A DNA stretch of 42,437 nucleotides from CAZGMN01 sp964645765 (GTDB lineage Bacteria; Acidobacteriota; Aminicenantia; Aminicenantales; Aminicenantaceae). Made by a program: the position numbers and the translations under genes. Of this stretch, positions 33,635-41,800 are shown piece by piece. Position 1 is the first letter of the stretch. Every line of letters starts with the position of its first letter. The DNA lies in assembly GCA_964645765.1 (NCBI GenBank), contig CAZYBE010000026.1, positions 1-42,437 on the forward strand, in the 5' to 3' direction. The notes beneath the pieces are model-generated. The model did not search any database. It saw only the letters and a list, made by a program, of their open reading frames with translations, and was not told the DNA's origin.

Positions 33635-34174
33635 ATGAACAAAAAAAGTCAGTTCAAAGGATATATCCAAGTCTATACCGGGAACGGGAAGGGAAAAACC
33701 ACGGCAGCCCTGGGGCTTGCCCTGCGCGCAGCCGGCCATCGACAGAGAGTTTACATCGGACAATTCCTCAAAGGGCAGATATACGGCGAGTTAATCTCCA
33801 TAAAGAAGATCTTCCCGCTGATCGCCATCGAGCAATTCGGCAGAAAAGGATTTGTTCACGTCACAAAAGACCCGGATTTGGAAGATATCGACCGGGCAAA
33901 AAGAGGTCTAAAGAAATGTCTCGCTGCCATGCTTTCCAAAAAATTCAGAATCATCGTCCTCGATGAGATAAACGTGGCTGTTGACTTAAACCTCATCACA
34001 GAAGCAGAGGTCCATAAATTTCTTGACCAGAAGCCGGGGGATGTGGAAGTCGTCCTGACCGGAAGGTATGCGCCTGCCTCTTTCATCAAAAGGGCAGACC
34101 TGGTCACTGAGATGAAGGAAAGGAAGCATTACTACAAGAAAGGCGTGATGGCAAGAAAAGGAATTGAAAAATAG
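33635..34174 (+). CDS. cobO: Cob(I)yrinic acid a,c-diamide adenosyltransferase
   Basis: 179 aa. The P-loop is G-N-G-K-G-K-T-T near residue 16 within YTGNGKGKTTAALGLALRAA (20 residues), the typical CobO/BtuR start; the DEINVAVDLNLI segment provides the Walker B-like acidic residues, and GDVEVVLTGR follows. It transfers the adenosyl group of ATP to reduced corrinoid, making the coenzyme form of B12 in synthesis or salvage. No other cobalamin gene is near, which is common for a salvage enzyme. The promoter lies directly upstream and predicts a leaderless transcript. Genes downstream on the same strand may be read from the same promoter. Confidence 0.93.
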   Translation: MNKKSQFKGYIQVYTGNGKGKTTAALGLALRAAGHRQRVYIGQFLKGQIYGELISIKKIFPLIAIEQFGRKGFVHVTKDPDLEDIDRAKRGLKKCLAAMLSKKFRIIVLDEINVAVDLNLITEAEVHKFLDQKPGDVEVVLTGRYAPASFIKRADLVTEMKERKHYYKKGVMARKGIEK

Positions 34175-34218
34175 ATTAGGCTGGCCGCTTCAAAAACGCG
34201 CAAGCCGGCTGCTTGTGC

Positions 34219-34237
34219 ATCACGGAATTGGAAATGA
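34219..34237 (+). repeat. Solo end of the TIR element family
   Basis: ATCACGGAATTGGAAATGA matches 18 of 19 positions of the right end of the element at 21557-21807. No partner left end lies between the cobO stop (34174) and here. It is a relic or single-ended copy in the cobO-metallopeptidase spacer. Confidence 0.65.
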
Positions 34238-34278
34238 TTTCAAATATATGAGATTAAAAAAGAGGAATATTCTTCCCG

Positions 34279-34647
34279 ATGGAAAAAGAGAGATTTGAAG
34301 AGTTGGTTCGAGAAGCGCTGGACAAACTTCCCCAGAAATTCAAAAAATATCTCGACAACCTGGCAGTGATTGTCGAGGAAAGGCCTTCAAGGGAAATCTA
34401 CGACCAAACTCAAACTCCGCCATTCAGCTCAATCCTGGGCCATTACCACGGCGTGCCTTTCACACACCGCGGACCATTCTACGGAAATGTTCCGCCAGAT
34501 GTGATTGTCATCTACCAGAAGACCATAGAAAGCATCTGCTCCACAGAAGAGGAGATAAAGAAAAAAGTCAGAGAGGTTGTCCTTCATGAAATCGGGCATT
34601 ACTTTGGGCTGAGCGATAAGGAGCTGAGAGAAATTGAGAAAATCTAA
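34279..34647 (+). CDS. Zincin-like metallopeptidase family protein (PF06262 type)
   Basis: 122 aa. The zinc-binding motif HEIGHYFGLSDKEL near the C-terminus matches HExxH plus a downstream acidic residue of the small zincin_1 (formerly DUF1025) family; the N-terminal FEELVREALDKLP and the VIVEERPS strand are also typical. No export signal, so cytoplasmic. Members are single-domain and their substrates are largely unknown. GAGGAA lies about 13 nt before the ATG. The gene ends 10 nt before the aldolase start, whose ribosome site overlaps its stop. Confidence 0.88.
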   Translation: MEKERFEELVREALDKLPQKFKKYLDNLAVIVEERPSREIYDQTQTPPFSSILGHYHGVPFTHRGPFYGNVPPDVIVIYQKTIESICSTEEEIKKKVREVVLHEIGHYFGLSDKELREIEKI

Positions 34648-34657
34648 GGAGAAAGCG

Positions 34658-35551
34658 ATGACTGAGCGGCTTGAAGGAGTTTATGTTCCTTTGACCACTC
34701 CTTTTGCTGGAGATGAAATCTCGACTGAAAAGTTCAAAGAAAACATCGAGAAATATAATTTGACCGGCCTTGCCGGCTATGTCATTTCAGGCTCAACGGG
34801 TGAAAGTGTTTTCCTCTCGGATAAAGAGACAGAAGAGCTGGTGAAGGCAGCAAAGGAAGCTGCTTCTGCTGATAAGAAAATCATCGCCGGCACAGGCAGG
34901 GAATCCACCAAGGCGACAATTGAATTTACAAACAGGATGGCTGGCCTTGGCATTGATGCTGCTTTGGTTAAAACGCCAAGTTATTTCAAGGCCCGTATTG
35001 ACCATGAGGCGCTGAAAAAACATTATCTTGCTCTCGCTGAACAGTCCCGGGTGCCGGTTATTATTTACAATATACCGCAGAATACTGGAATATCTGTCGA
35101 TTCCAGGCTCATCATCGAGCTCTCCAAACATCCGAATATCGCCGGGATAAAGGACTCATCTGGAAATTTGGCTACGTTAGGCGAAGTCATTCCTTATCTT
35201 GATTCTCATTTCAATTTTTTGATGGGTGCAGCAAGCATTTTACTTGCCGCGCTGATGGAAGGAGCAAGCGGCGGAATCCTGGCTGTGGCCAATGCTGTGC
35301 CAACCCATTGTGTCGAGCTCTATAAACTTTTTTTTGAAAAAAAATTCGAAGAAGCACTCAAGATTCAGCTCGATATTATTCCTCTTAACAAAGCCATTAT
35401 CCAAACCTTCGGCATCCCGGGCCTCAAGTATGGCCTTGATTTGCTCGGCTATTACGGCGGGCCCTGTCGCCTGCCCTTGCTTCCTCTTGAGGAAAAAGGA
35501 AAAGCTGAAATGGCTTCCATCCTTAAAAACCTTGGCCTTGTTGAGAAGTGA
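34658..35551 (+). CDS. DapA/HOGA-type class I aldolase (dihydrodipicolinate synthase family)
   Basis: 297 aa from the ATG at 34658, preceded by AAGGAGA at 34647-34653; the frame to 34634 is not needed. The (beta/alpha)8 aldolase hallmarks are PLTTPF, SGSTGE, the catalytic Tyr in YNIPQNTG, and the Schiff-base Lys in IAGIKDSSG. The C-terminal FGIPGLK and GYYGGPCRLPL segments are, from memory, closer to eukaryotic 4-hydroxy-2-oxoglutarate aldolase (HOGA1) than to lysine-pathway DapA. It should form or cleave a 2-oxo acid through pyruvate chemistry; the substrate is uncertain. It is in a short same-strand run with the metallopeptidase upstream and the aldo/keto reductase 19 nt downstream, a pairing that suggests an aldolase-reductase catabolic step (inference). 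Confidence 0.88.
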   Translation: MTERLEGVYVPLTTPFAGDEISTEKFKENIEKYNLTGLAGYVISGSTGESVFLSDKETEELVKAAKEAASADKKIIAGTGRESTKATIEFTNRMAGLGIDAALVKTPSYFKARIDHEALKKHYLALAEQSRVPVIIYNIPQNTGISVDSRLIIELSKHPNIAGIKDSSGNLATLGEVIPYLDSHFNFLMGAASILLAALMEGASGGILAVANAVPTHCVELYKLFFEKKFEEALKIQLDIIPLNKAIIQTFGIPGLKYGLDLLGYYGGPCRLPLLPLEEKGKAEMASILKNLGLVEK

Positions 35552-35570
35552 GCTCTTAGAAATCTCACCG

Positions 35571-36527
35571 ATGAGTAAACACGAAATTAAACCTTCGCAT
35601 CCTGGAAGACGCGAATTCCTCAAAAAGATTGTCGTCGGGGCTCTTTCTTTCTTCACTCCCCTGCCAAAGTCATTCTCAAAGGGGCAGAAAGATGCCGATC
35701 GCTTGAAAAAAGGCCAGATGTATTACCGCCGCCTGGGAAGAACAGAGCTATACATCTCCGAGATTTCACTAGGAGGAAGCCCGCTCCCTGACCAATCGCT
35801 CCTCCTTCAAATCATTGAAAGAGGCGTAAACTACATCGATACTTCATGCGCTTACAGCAACGGAAACAGCGAGCGTCAGGTCGGCCGTCTCTTCAAGGAA
35901 ATCGGAAGGGATAAAGCCTATGTCGGGACCAAGTTCAAGCTTGACGGTAAAAACTGGAACGAAGAATCCATCATCAAATCCGTGGATAAAAGCCTGGGGC
36001 GTCTTCAAACAGACTATGTTGACGTTCTTCTCATCCACGGCGCTGAGGAAGAACAGCTCACTGATGAAAGAGTTCTCGGTGCTTTTGAAAAATTGAAGGG
36101 ACAGGGAAAGTATAGATTCAAAGGCCTCTCCTGCCATTCGAACCACGACCGAACCGTAAGGAAGGCGGTTGATTGCGGCCATTACGATATGATCATGCTC
36201 GGATACAACGTCTTCGACATCCAGGAAACAGAAAAACCGATAAAGGTCTATGATGACTATCTTGGAGAGAGCGGGATAAGCCGCCTCCTGGCCCTTGCGA
36301 CAGCCAAGGATGTGGGAATAATCGCCATGAAAACCCTCAAGGTCGGAGGAAGAAGGCAGAATCTGGAGAAATACAAGGCGGGAACAACCTCAATCTATCA
36401 AGCCATGCTGAAATGGGTGCTGGAAAACAGGAATGTGGCTTCAGCAGCCACTGAGATACTGAATTACCAGCAGATGGAGGAAGATTTGGGCGTGGTCGGC
36501 ATGATATTATGGGGACACAATACTTAA
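35571..36527 (+). CDS. Tat-exported aldo/keto reductase
   Basis: 318 aa from the ATG at 35571; the frame extends upstream over the aldolase gene but that part is a shadow. The N-terminus carries a twin-arginine signal, RREFLKKIVVGALSFF. The AKR barrel follows: catalytic Asp and Tyr in YIDTSCAYSNG, Lys in VGTKFKLD, His in VLLIHGAEE, and late KTLKVGG. It should reduce a carbonyl with NADPH or similar, folded in the cytoplasm before export if the Tat signal is used. The last four codons and the stop (36513-36527) lie inside a REP-like hairpin, so the C-terminal GHNT derives from the repeat. Confidence 0.88.
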   Translation: MSKHEIKPSHPGRREFLKKIVVGALSFFTPLPKSFSKGQKDADRLKKGQMYYRRLGRTELYISEISLGGSPLPDQSLLLQIIERGVNYIDTSCAYSNGNSERQVGRLFKEIGRDKAYVGTKFKLDGKNWNEESIIKSVDKSLGRLQTDYVDVLLIHGAEEEQLTDERVLGAFEKLKGQGKYRFKGLSCHSNHDRTVRKAVDCGHYDMIMLGYNVFDIQETEKPIKVYDDYLGESGISRLLALATAKDVGIIAMKTLKVGGRRQNLEKYKAGTTSIYQAMLKWVLENRNVASAATEILNYQQMEEDLGVVGMILWGHNT

Positions 36528-36552
36528 TTCTTTGCAATTAAGTGGTGTGTCC
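36511..36552 (+). repeat. REP-like hairpin, copy A
   Basis: GGACACAATACTTAATT and AATTAAGTGGTGTGTCC fold into an imperfect hairpin over 36513-36552. GGGGACACAATACTTAA (36511-36527) is a perfect 17-bp inverted match to 37840-37856. It includes the end of the aldo/keto reductase gene and may also act as its terminator, since CCTTTTTGA follows. Confidence 0.75.
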
Positions 36553-36630
36553 TTTTTGATTCCGAGCTAGCGTATATAATTTTTTGATTAGATAAAGTTT
36601 TTGAAAGCAAACCACCAAATGGAGGGAAAT

Positions 36631-37767
36631 TTGAAAGGAAAAAGAAAAAATTTAGTCTTATTTAATCGTGTTTTTTCCATAGTGCTTCTTCTGTTGATTC
36701 ATCCAAGCCATGCTGCGGCGCAAGTCGAGGTTAAAATCGAAAACGGCGTCACTGTTGTTCGCAACCCGAAAACTCCGGTTCAGGTGAAAGGAGCTCCTTC
36801 GTTACTGACTTTAAAGGAGTACCTTATCATCGGAAAGGAGACGGATAAAGAGGACTATTGGTTTGCCGCTCTGAATACGATTGCCGTTGATGGTTCAGGG
36901 AATATTTACACGCTTGACCCCAAGGACATCAGAATAAGGGTCTTTGATTCAAAGGGGAAGCTCCTCAGAGCCTTTGGCCGAAGAGGCAAGGGACCAGGAG
37001 AGTTCAGCGGGCCGGGCTCGATAGAAGTTATGATCAATGGGAATCTTGTCGTAAATGATTTTATGAACCGAAGATACTCTTTCTTGACTCCGGATGGAAA
37101 AAGCATCAAGGACATTTCCTACGCTTCATTCAACCTGGGCAGACTCAAATTCGACAGCCGGGGTTTTCTCTATGCTATTAACCGGATATTTGGTGAAAAG
37201 CAGGGCCAGGAGCTAATTAAATTCGACCAGAATATGAATCCCGCAGCAACGATTTCTTCCTTTGAAACAGAGAGAAAGCCAAGAGGGATTATTACTCACT
37301 TTCAGGACACCTGTTATTTTGACCTGACAAGTAAAGATGAGCTGGTGTGGATGACATCGTCAAAATATGAAATGAATGTCGTCAATACCGAGGTAAAACT
37401 CGTCAAACGAATCATCAAGGACTACGAGCCTAAAAAGATAACAAACGCTGACAGAGAACGAATCGAAAGAGAAGAATCTCCTGGCTTGCCGCTGAAAATC
37501 ACGGTTGAGCTTCCACAAAATTTTCCTCCAGTCGAAGACCTCTTGATCAGCGATGAAGACCGGATTTATGTCCGAACATGTGATAGGGACAGCAAGGGCG
37601 GAGCTTTTTACGACATCTTTGACTCGGAGGGCCGTTATATCTCAAGGTTTTCCCTTCCCGAAAAGGAAAGTCTCTTTGTTGTCAAGAAAAATAAGCTGTA
37701 CTGCATCATCCGCGAAAGCGAGGAGGGAGTTCCATTAGTTAAAAGATATGCCATGGAATGGAAGTGA
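36631..37767 (+). CDS. Exported 6-bladed beta-propeller (NHL-like) protein
   Basis: 378 aa from TTG 36631, which follows GGAGGG (36621-36626) and gives a clean signal peptide (MKGKRKN, then a Val/Leu-rich core ending at AAAQ). ATG 36619 or TTG 36601 are alternatives in the same frame. The mature part has propeller blades: VDGSGNIYTLDPKDIRIRVF, then RAFGRRGKGPGEF, LVVNDFMNRRYSF, and RIYVRTCDRD. It resembles the 6-bladed beta-propeller proteins that are numerous in Aminicenantes and Bacteroidetes; function is unknown, perhaps surface binding. The gene is bracketed by two inverted REP-like sequences (36511-36527 and 37840-37856), so it may have moved as a unit or lie between repeat insertions. 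Confidence 0.78.
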   Translation: MKGKRKNLVLFNRVFSIVLLLLIHPSHAAAQVEVKIENGVTVVRNPKTPVQVKGAPSLLTLKEYLIIGKETDKEDYWFAALNTIAVDGSGNIYTLDPKDIRIRVFDSKGKLLRAFGRRGKGPGEFSGPGSIEVMINGNLVVNDFMNRRYSFLTPDGKSIKDISYASFNLGRLKFDSRGFLYAINRIFGEKQGQELIKFDQNMNPAATISSFETERKPRGIITHFQDTCYFDLTSKDELVWMTSSKYEMNVVNTEVKLVKRIIKDYEPKKITNADRERIEREESPGLPLKITVELPQNFPPVEDLLISDEDRIYVRTCDRDSKGGAFYDIFDSEGRYISRFSLPEKESLFVVKKNKLYCIIRESEEGVPLVKRYAMEWK

Positions 37768-37768
37768 T

Positions 37769-37856
37769 AATTTGAGGCAATTTGAGGAGCAATTTGAGGG
37801 ACACAATACTCAATTTCCTGTGAGGAATCAATTTAACAGTTAAGTATTGTGTCCCC
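37769..37856 (+). repeat. REP-like hairpin, copy B, with tandem AATTTGAGG
   Basis: Three AATTTGAGG units (37769-37777, 37779-37787, 37791-37799) lead into a hairpin of GGGACACAATACT (37798-37810) with AGTATTGTGTCCC (37843-37855). TTAAGTATTGTGTCCCC (37840-37856) is the inverted match to copy A. It separates the propeller gene from the convergent symporter gene and could serve as a two-way terminator. Confidence 0.75.
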
Positions 37857-37877
37857 AGAATTTCATTCACCAAAGTT

Positions 37878-39563
37878 TTACTTTTTTTCTAGAGCTTCCT
37901 TCTTCTTCCACGCAACCTTTGTCAAAATCAAAACGGCGACAATAATGACCAACATTAATCCCCTGGCAATCCAGAGATAAGGATGGCGGACTTTCTCCTC
38001 TCCTCTCATTAAGAGTTTTCCGATTGCATCCTGGTATGTCCAGACGACGAGAATGGTCAGCATGTAGAGCGGAGTTATGTACTTCATGACAAATTTGAGA
38101 AATCCGGGAATCTTGAAATCCGCCCCTCTGTGCATCTCCTTCCATCCCTGTTTAATCCCGAATACCCAGGAGAAGATGATGATTTCAATAACCCCAAAAA
38201 GGACTATGCCGAATGTGCCAGCCCAAAAATCAAGTTCATCCAAGAAGCCATATCTGAAGAAAATAACGACCATCATGATAGCCACAAACAGAAAGCTAAA
38301 AATTACTTTAACGGCTTTTGACCTAGTCCAATTGAATTCATCCACAAAGAAGGCGATCAGAGGCTGGACCATAGCCACTGAGGAGGTGATGCCGGCGATA
38401 AACAAGAGCAAAAACCACATGGCCCCGAAAAGCTGGCCCACCGGGATTCTCTGAAAAATGATGGGGAGGGAAACAAATCCAAGGTCAAAAGCTCCGCCCT
38501 GGGCAATGGCTTGAGTCTCAACAACTCCAAAAAATGCCACTGCCACCGGGATGGCGATGGTGCCCCCCAGAACTATTTCGGCAAACTCATTCACTGAAGA
38601 AGTCGAAAGCCCGTTGAGAACTATATCATCATTCTCCCGGACATAGGAGGCGTAGGTATGAATCATTCCCTGCCCAAGGCTGAGGGTAAAAAAGATTTGA
38701 CCGGCGGCAACAAGCCAGACAGAGGCCTGGGTTAAGCGGCTGAAATCAGGGTTCCAAATAAAACCCATCCCGTTGACAATATTCCAGCCAGGATGAGCGG
38801 AATCAGGGGTTCCTAAGGTTAAAACGCGGATGACCAGGCCGATGGCGAGCAAAAACATAACAGGCATGCCGTATTTAGCGAGAATCTCAATGCCTTTAGA
38901 AATTCCCCTGGAAAGGAAAAAATAATTTAAGCCCAAGGCAATAGCCAGAAAGATTAAGGCTGGGATGATGGAAGAAAAAAATTGGTTGGATTCTACACCC
39001 TGATAACCTTTTAAAAATTGTCCCATCGTCTCCCGCGTTGTGTTGCCAAAATATTTTCCCGTTCCAGAGAAAAAGGCAAAAGCCAGAGTCCAGGACTCAG
39101 TAAACGTATAGTAAACACAAATAGTCAAAGGAAGGAAAATACCGAATGCTCCGATATATTTTGCCAGCCGATTTTTCCATAGCAGTGAGAACATGCCTGG
39201 CGTCGAGCCATGACCATGTGTTCCGCCAAAGCGTCCGATTGTCCATTCGACCCACATCAAAGGAATACCAAGCAGAAGTAAGGCGCAGAAGTAAGGAATC
39301 AAAAACGCTCCCCCGCCGTTGGCTGCGGCCTTGACGGGAAAGCGCAGAAAATTTCCAAGGCCCACAGCGTTCCCGGCCATGGCCAGTATCAAGCCAATTC
39401 GAGAGTTCCACTGGTCGCGTTTAGGATAAGGTCCGGCAAGCTCTACGGCCCTCCTTCGCTTCTTAAATAAAACTCGTGAGAAACAGAAAAAACTCAACCC
39501 CAGAACAAGACCCCATCCGATGATGAGCGCCACCCAGCCTGAGGCCGATAAACCTTGATTCAT
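37878..39563 (-). CDS. Sodium:neurotransmitter symporter family (NSS, LeuT-like) transporter
   Basis: 561 aa from the ATG at 39563; AAGGAGG lies 4 nt upstream, whereas the GTG at 39566 is too close to it. After an extra N-terminal helix, the LeuT-type core opens with GLILAMAGNAVGLGNFLRFP (20 residues), the unwound helix 1 that binds Na+ and substrate; NGGGAFLIPYF, a GQIFFTLSLGQG helix 6 and a TSSVAMVQP helix 8 segment follow. It should import an amino acid or amine with Na+. Substrate cannot be deduced. No ligand-specific neighbour is present and it appears monocistronic. Confidence 0.93.
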   Translation of the reverse strand: MNQGLSASGWVALIIGWGLVLGLSFFCFSRVLFKKRRRAVELAGPYPKRDQWNSRIGLILAMAGNAVGLGNFLRFPVKAAANGGGAFLIPYFCALLLLGIPLMWVEWTIGRFGGTHGHGSTPGMFSLLWKNRLAKYIGAFGIFLPLTICVYYTFTESWTLAFAFFSGTGKYFGNTTRETMGQFLKGYQGVESNQFFSSIIPALIFLAIALGLNYFFLSRGISKGIEILAKYGMPVMFLLAIGLVIRVLTLGTPDSAHPGWNIVNGMGFIWNPDFSRLTQASVWLVAAGQIFFTLSLGQGMIHTYASYVRENDDIVLNGLSTSSVNEFAEIVLGGTIAIPVAVAFFGVVETQAIAQGGAFDLGFVSLPIIFQRIPVGQLFGAMWFLLLFIAGITSSVAMVQPLIAFFVDEFNWTRSKAVKVIFSFLFVAIMMVVIFFRYGFLDELDFWAGTFGIVLFGVIEIIIFSWVFGIKQGWKEMHRGADFKIPGFLKFVMKYITPLYMLTILVVWTYQDAIGKLLMRGEEKVRHPYLWIARGLMLVIIVAVLILTKVAWKKKEALEKK

Positions 39564-39740
39564 CACTCCTCCTTTTATGAATAGAGATAGCGCTTTCTCA
39601 AGAATTTAAAAGAATCAGAGGAAGAAGTTTTGCTTCTTAAAATCCATTAACCGAAAGGTACAGCTTCGATTAATTTCTAATTTATTTGAGGGTTTGAGAA
39701 AAATCTATAACAAATAATCTCAGTAATGTCAAAATTTTTT

Positions 39741-40574
39741 TTAAAATTTTTTAAAAAATTCTGAATAATCAAATATTGTTGGAGTATTCTGCGGCCTGCG
39801 AGCAGAACAAAGAAAAAAATTGTTTTTTTGTTTTTTTAATGTTTTTAAAAATCGCCAGACCTCGCTAACACTCTGAATACGATATCGAGCATTCGAGTGT
39901 CTTTTTCTGGCGACAACGACGGTTATACCAATTCTGCCAAGCGCTCGAAAAGCGTCTTCATCCGTTTCATCATCGCCGATATAAATCAACAATAGCTCTT
40001 CTTTGAGATGAAGCCATTCGAAGACCTTCAAGACCCCTCTTCCCTTATTCCAATCAACCTTTGGCCTGATTTCGAGGACCATTTTCCCTTCTGTGACCTT
40101 CAACCATCGACGACTTGAAGCTATCACTTCGAAAACAATTTCCCGTAATTGACTTCTTCGCTTTGGAGGCAAAAGCCTGTAATGAATGCTTCCGGACAAT
40201 CCCTTATTCTCGACAAAAGCCCCCCGAAAATCTTTTGTTTTGCTTTTAATCATTTTTAAGGTTTTATGGAGAATAGGCTTAACCCTCGTTGCCTCTGGAT
40301 GTGTCCAGTACCTGTCTTTTAAGTAAATCTCGAGGCCGTGGTTTCCGATATAAGAAATATCTTTAATCCCTACATATTTTCTTATTTCGGAGAGTGAACG
40401 CCCAGAAACGATGCACAGAAAAAACTTCTTCCTCAAGTCGTTCAATATATTGCGTTTCAAAGGCGGGAGCAAAGCAATCTCAGGAGACTTTTTAATCGGA
40501 ACGAGGGTCCCATCATAATCCAGGAAGAGCAAAATATTTCTGCTGGACTTAGCTCTTTGAATGACTTCCCTCAT
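39741..40574 (-). CDS. otsB: Trehalose-6-phosphate phosphatase (OtsB-type HAD hydrolase)
   Basis: 277 aa HAD phosphatase. Nucleophile and acid are D19-Y-D21 in LFLDYDGTLVPI; SGRSLSEIRK, IGNHGLEIY and the metal-binding IGDDETDEDAFRALG complete the OtsB signature. It removes phosphate from trehalose 6-phosphate or a close analogue. The ATG overlaps the stop of the glycosyltransferase by ATGA, so the two are coupled. The C-terminus is odd: after LKTLKKQKNN the protein runs for about 25 residues of low similarity to the family, encoded by A/T homopolymer runs (39800-39845), which suggests loss of the original stop by a slippage mutation. Confidence 0.9.
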   Translation of the reverse strand: MREVIQRAKSSRNILLFLDYDGTLVPIKKSPEIALLPPLKRNILNDLRKKFFLCIVSGRSLSEIRKYVGIKDISYIGNHGLEIYLKDRYWTHPEATRVKPILHKTLKMIKSKTKDFRGAFVENKGLSGSIHYRLLPPKRRSQLREIVFEVIASSRRWLKVTEGKMVLEIRPKVDWNKGRGVLKVFEWLHLKEELLLIYIGDDETDEDAFRALGRIGITVVVARKRHSNARYRIQSVSEVWRFLKTLKKQKNNFFLCSARRPQNTPTIFDYSEFFKKF

Positions 40575-41800
40575 AGGTAGACGATATCGTCTTGGTGGTA
40601 TAAAGAAAGAAAAAGAAGAAGATAATCCCTGATGTGCCTGGTGATGAGAAAATTGTTTTTGATGTGTTCCTTCCCATTAGCGCCAAGTCTCACTGCATAT
40701 TCGGGCTCGTTCAAAAGCTGTTTAATCCAATATGCTGTTCCTTCGATGGTGTGGGTGAGAATTCCTGAATACTTGTGAGTGATCTGAAGAGGAATTCCGC
40801 CTACGGCAGAAGCGATGACTGCCTTGCTCTTCCATAAGGCCTCACCGACGGTCAGGCCGAATCCTTCTTTCAAAGATTTTTGGAGAATGACATTGGACAC
40901 CCTCTGCAGGGCATTGATCTCGATGTCGCTGGCAGGAGGAAGAAAGAGGACATGGATGCCTGGCTCCTGTTCCGATTCCCTTTCAACCTCTTCAAGGACT
41001 TTTCTTCCTTCAGGGTCATCTGTCGCCCCTCCCCCGGCCAGAACAAGCTGGCAATCGACGTGTTCCCTGGCAAGTCTATAGGCTTTGATGACGCCCAAGG
41101 GGTCTTTAAGATAATCAAAACGCGAAATCTGAGTGATGATCGGCTTTTCTCTGTTGATATGATACTTTTCGCAGACTTCATTCAAGACTGCTTCAGGAAG
41201 ATCTCTGTTCTTATCGCTGAGGGGATCGATGGATGGCGAGATGAGAACCTGAGGGATCGAGAGGGGCCTCAAGAAAGCAGGCGCAGAAAAAACCGCACAA
41301 TCATACATCTCGATGAATTTTTTTAAAAATTCCCAGATTTCTTTTTCTGGATTGGTAAAATCGATATGGCATCTCCAGATCCATTTCTTGCCGATTTTCG
41401 ATTTTTGTTCAATGAGAGCAATTGGCTGGGGATCATGGATAAAGACGACATCTCCAAAAGAAGAAAGGTATTCTACATTGTCTCGATTCACCTCTAAAAA
41501 ATATTCCCATTCACTTCGGTCAACATCGACCTTGATCCCGTGCAGTCCGTTGTGCAATTTCTTGGTGATCATAAAAAACTTCTCATTTCCTTTAATCACA
41601 TCCCAGCTCGCTTGGACACCTAATTGCTTGAGAAGAGGAAGCATCCGGGCAAGGATTTCAGCGACTCCTCCTCCGACAGCCGTAGAGTTAATGTTCTGGA
41701 TGGCCTTGCCTTCCAGCCTCCGGCCGAGAAGAAAGAGCTCCTCCACGATGCTTTCGCCGACGATGGGAGAGTAATCTTCAAGCTTTGACATTTTTGCCAA
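40571..41800 (-). CDS. treT: TreT-like trehalose-forming glycosyltransferase (GT4)
   Basis: 409 aa, the usual length of trehalose glycosyltransferring synthase (TreT). Family landmarks are INSTAVGGGVAEIL near residue 40, the KGNEKFFMITKKLHN segment, VFIHDPQP, then the GT4 Rossmann core with QISRFDYLKDPLGVI and the nucleotide-sugar site KEGFGLTVGEALW followed by GGIPLQI. TreT joins NDP-glucose and glucose to trehalose. The coupled OtsB-type phosphatase suggests that here the acceptor may be a sugar phosphate, or that the phosphatase serves a different step. Its start overlaps the end of the DUF5752 gene by 23 nt. Confidence 0.85.
   Translation of the reverse strand: MAKMSKLEDYSPIVGESIVEELFLLGRRLEGKAIQNINSTAVGGGVAEILARMLPLLKQLGVQASWDVIKGNEKFFMITKKLHNGLHGIKVDVDRSEWEYFLEVNRDNVEYLSSFGDVVFIHDPQPIALIEQKSKIGKKWIWRCHIDFTNPEKEIWEFLKKFIEMYDCAVFSAPAFLRPLSIPQVLISPSIDPLSDKNRDLPEAVLNEVCEKYHINREKPIITQISRFDYLKDPLGVIKAYRLAREHVDCQLVLAGGGATDDPEGRKVLEEVERESEQEPGIHVLFLPPASDIEINALQRVSNVILQKSLKEGFGLTVGEALWKSKAVIASAVGGIPLQITHKYSGILTHTIEGTAYWIKQLLNEPEYAVRLGANGKEHIKNNFLITRHIRDYLLLFLSLYHQDDIVYL

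Noticed and set aside
35292..35570. Upstream extension of the aldo/keto reductase frame
   Set aside because: It lies in another frame of the aldolase gene; the twin-arginine signal begins at the ATG at 35571.
36557..36586. TTGATT and TATAAT upstream of the propeller gene as a promoter
   Set aside because: The spacing is about 13 nt, too short for a sigma-70 promoter.
37769..37799. Three AATTTGAGG units as a CRISPR-like or regulatory array
   Set aside because: The units are 9 bp with 1-3-nt spacers and lead directly into the REP-like hairpin.
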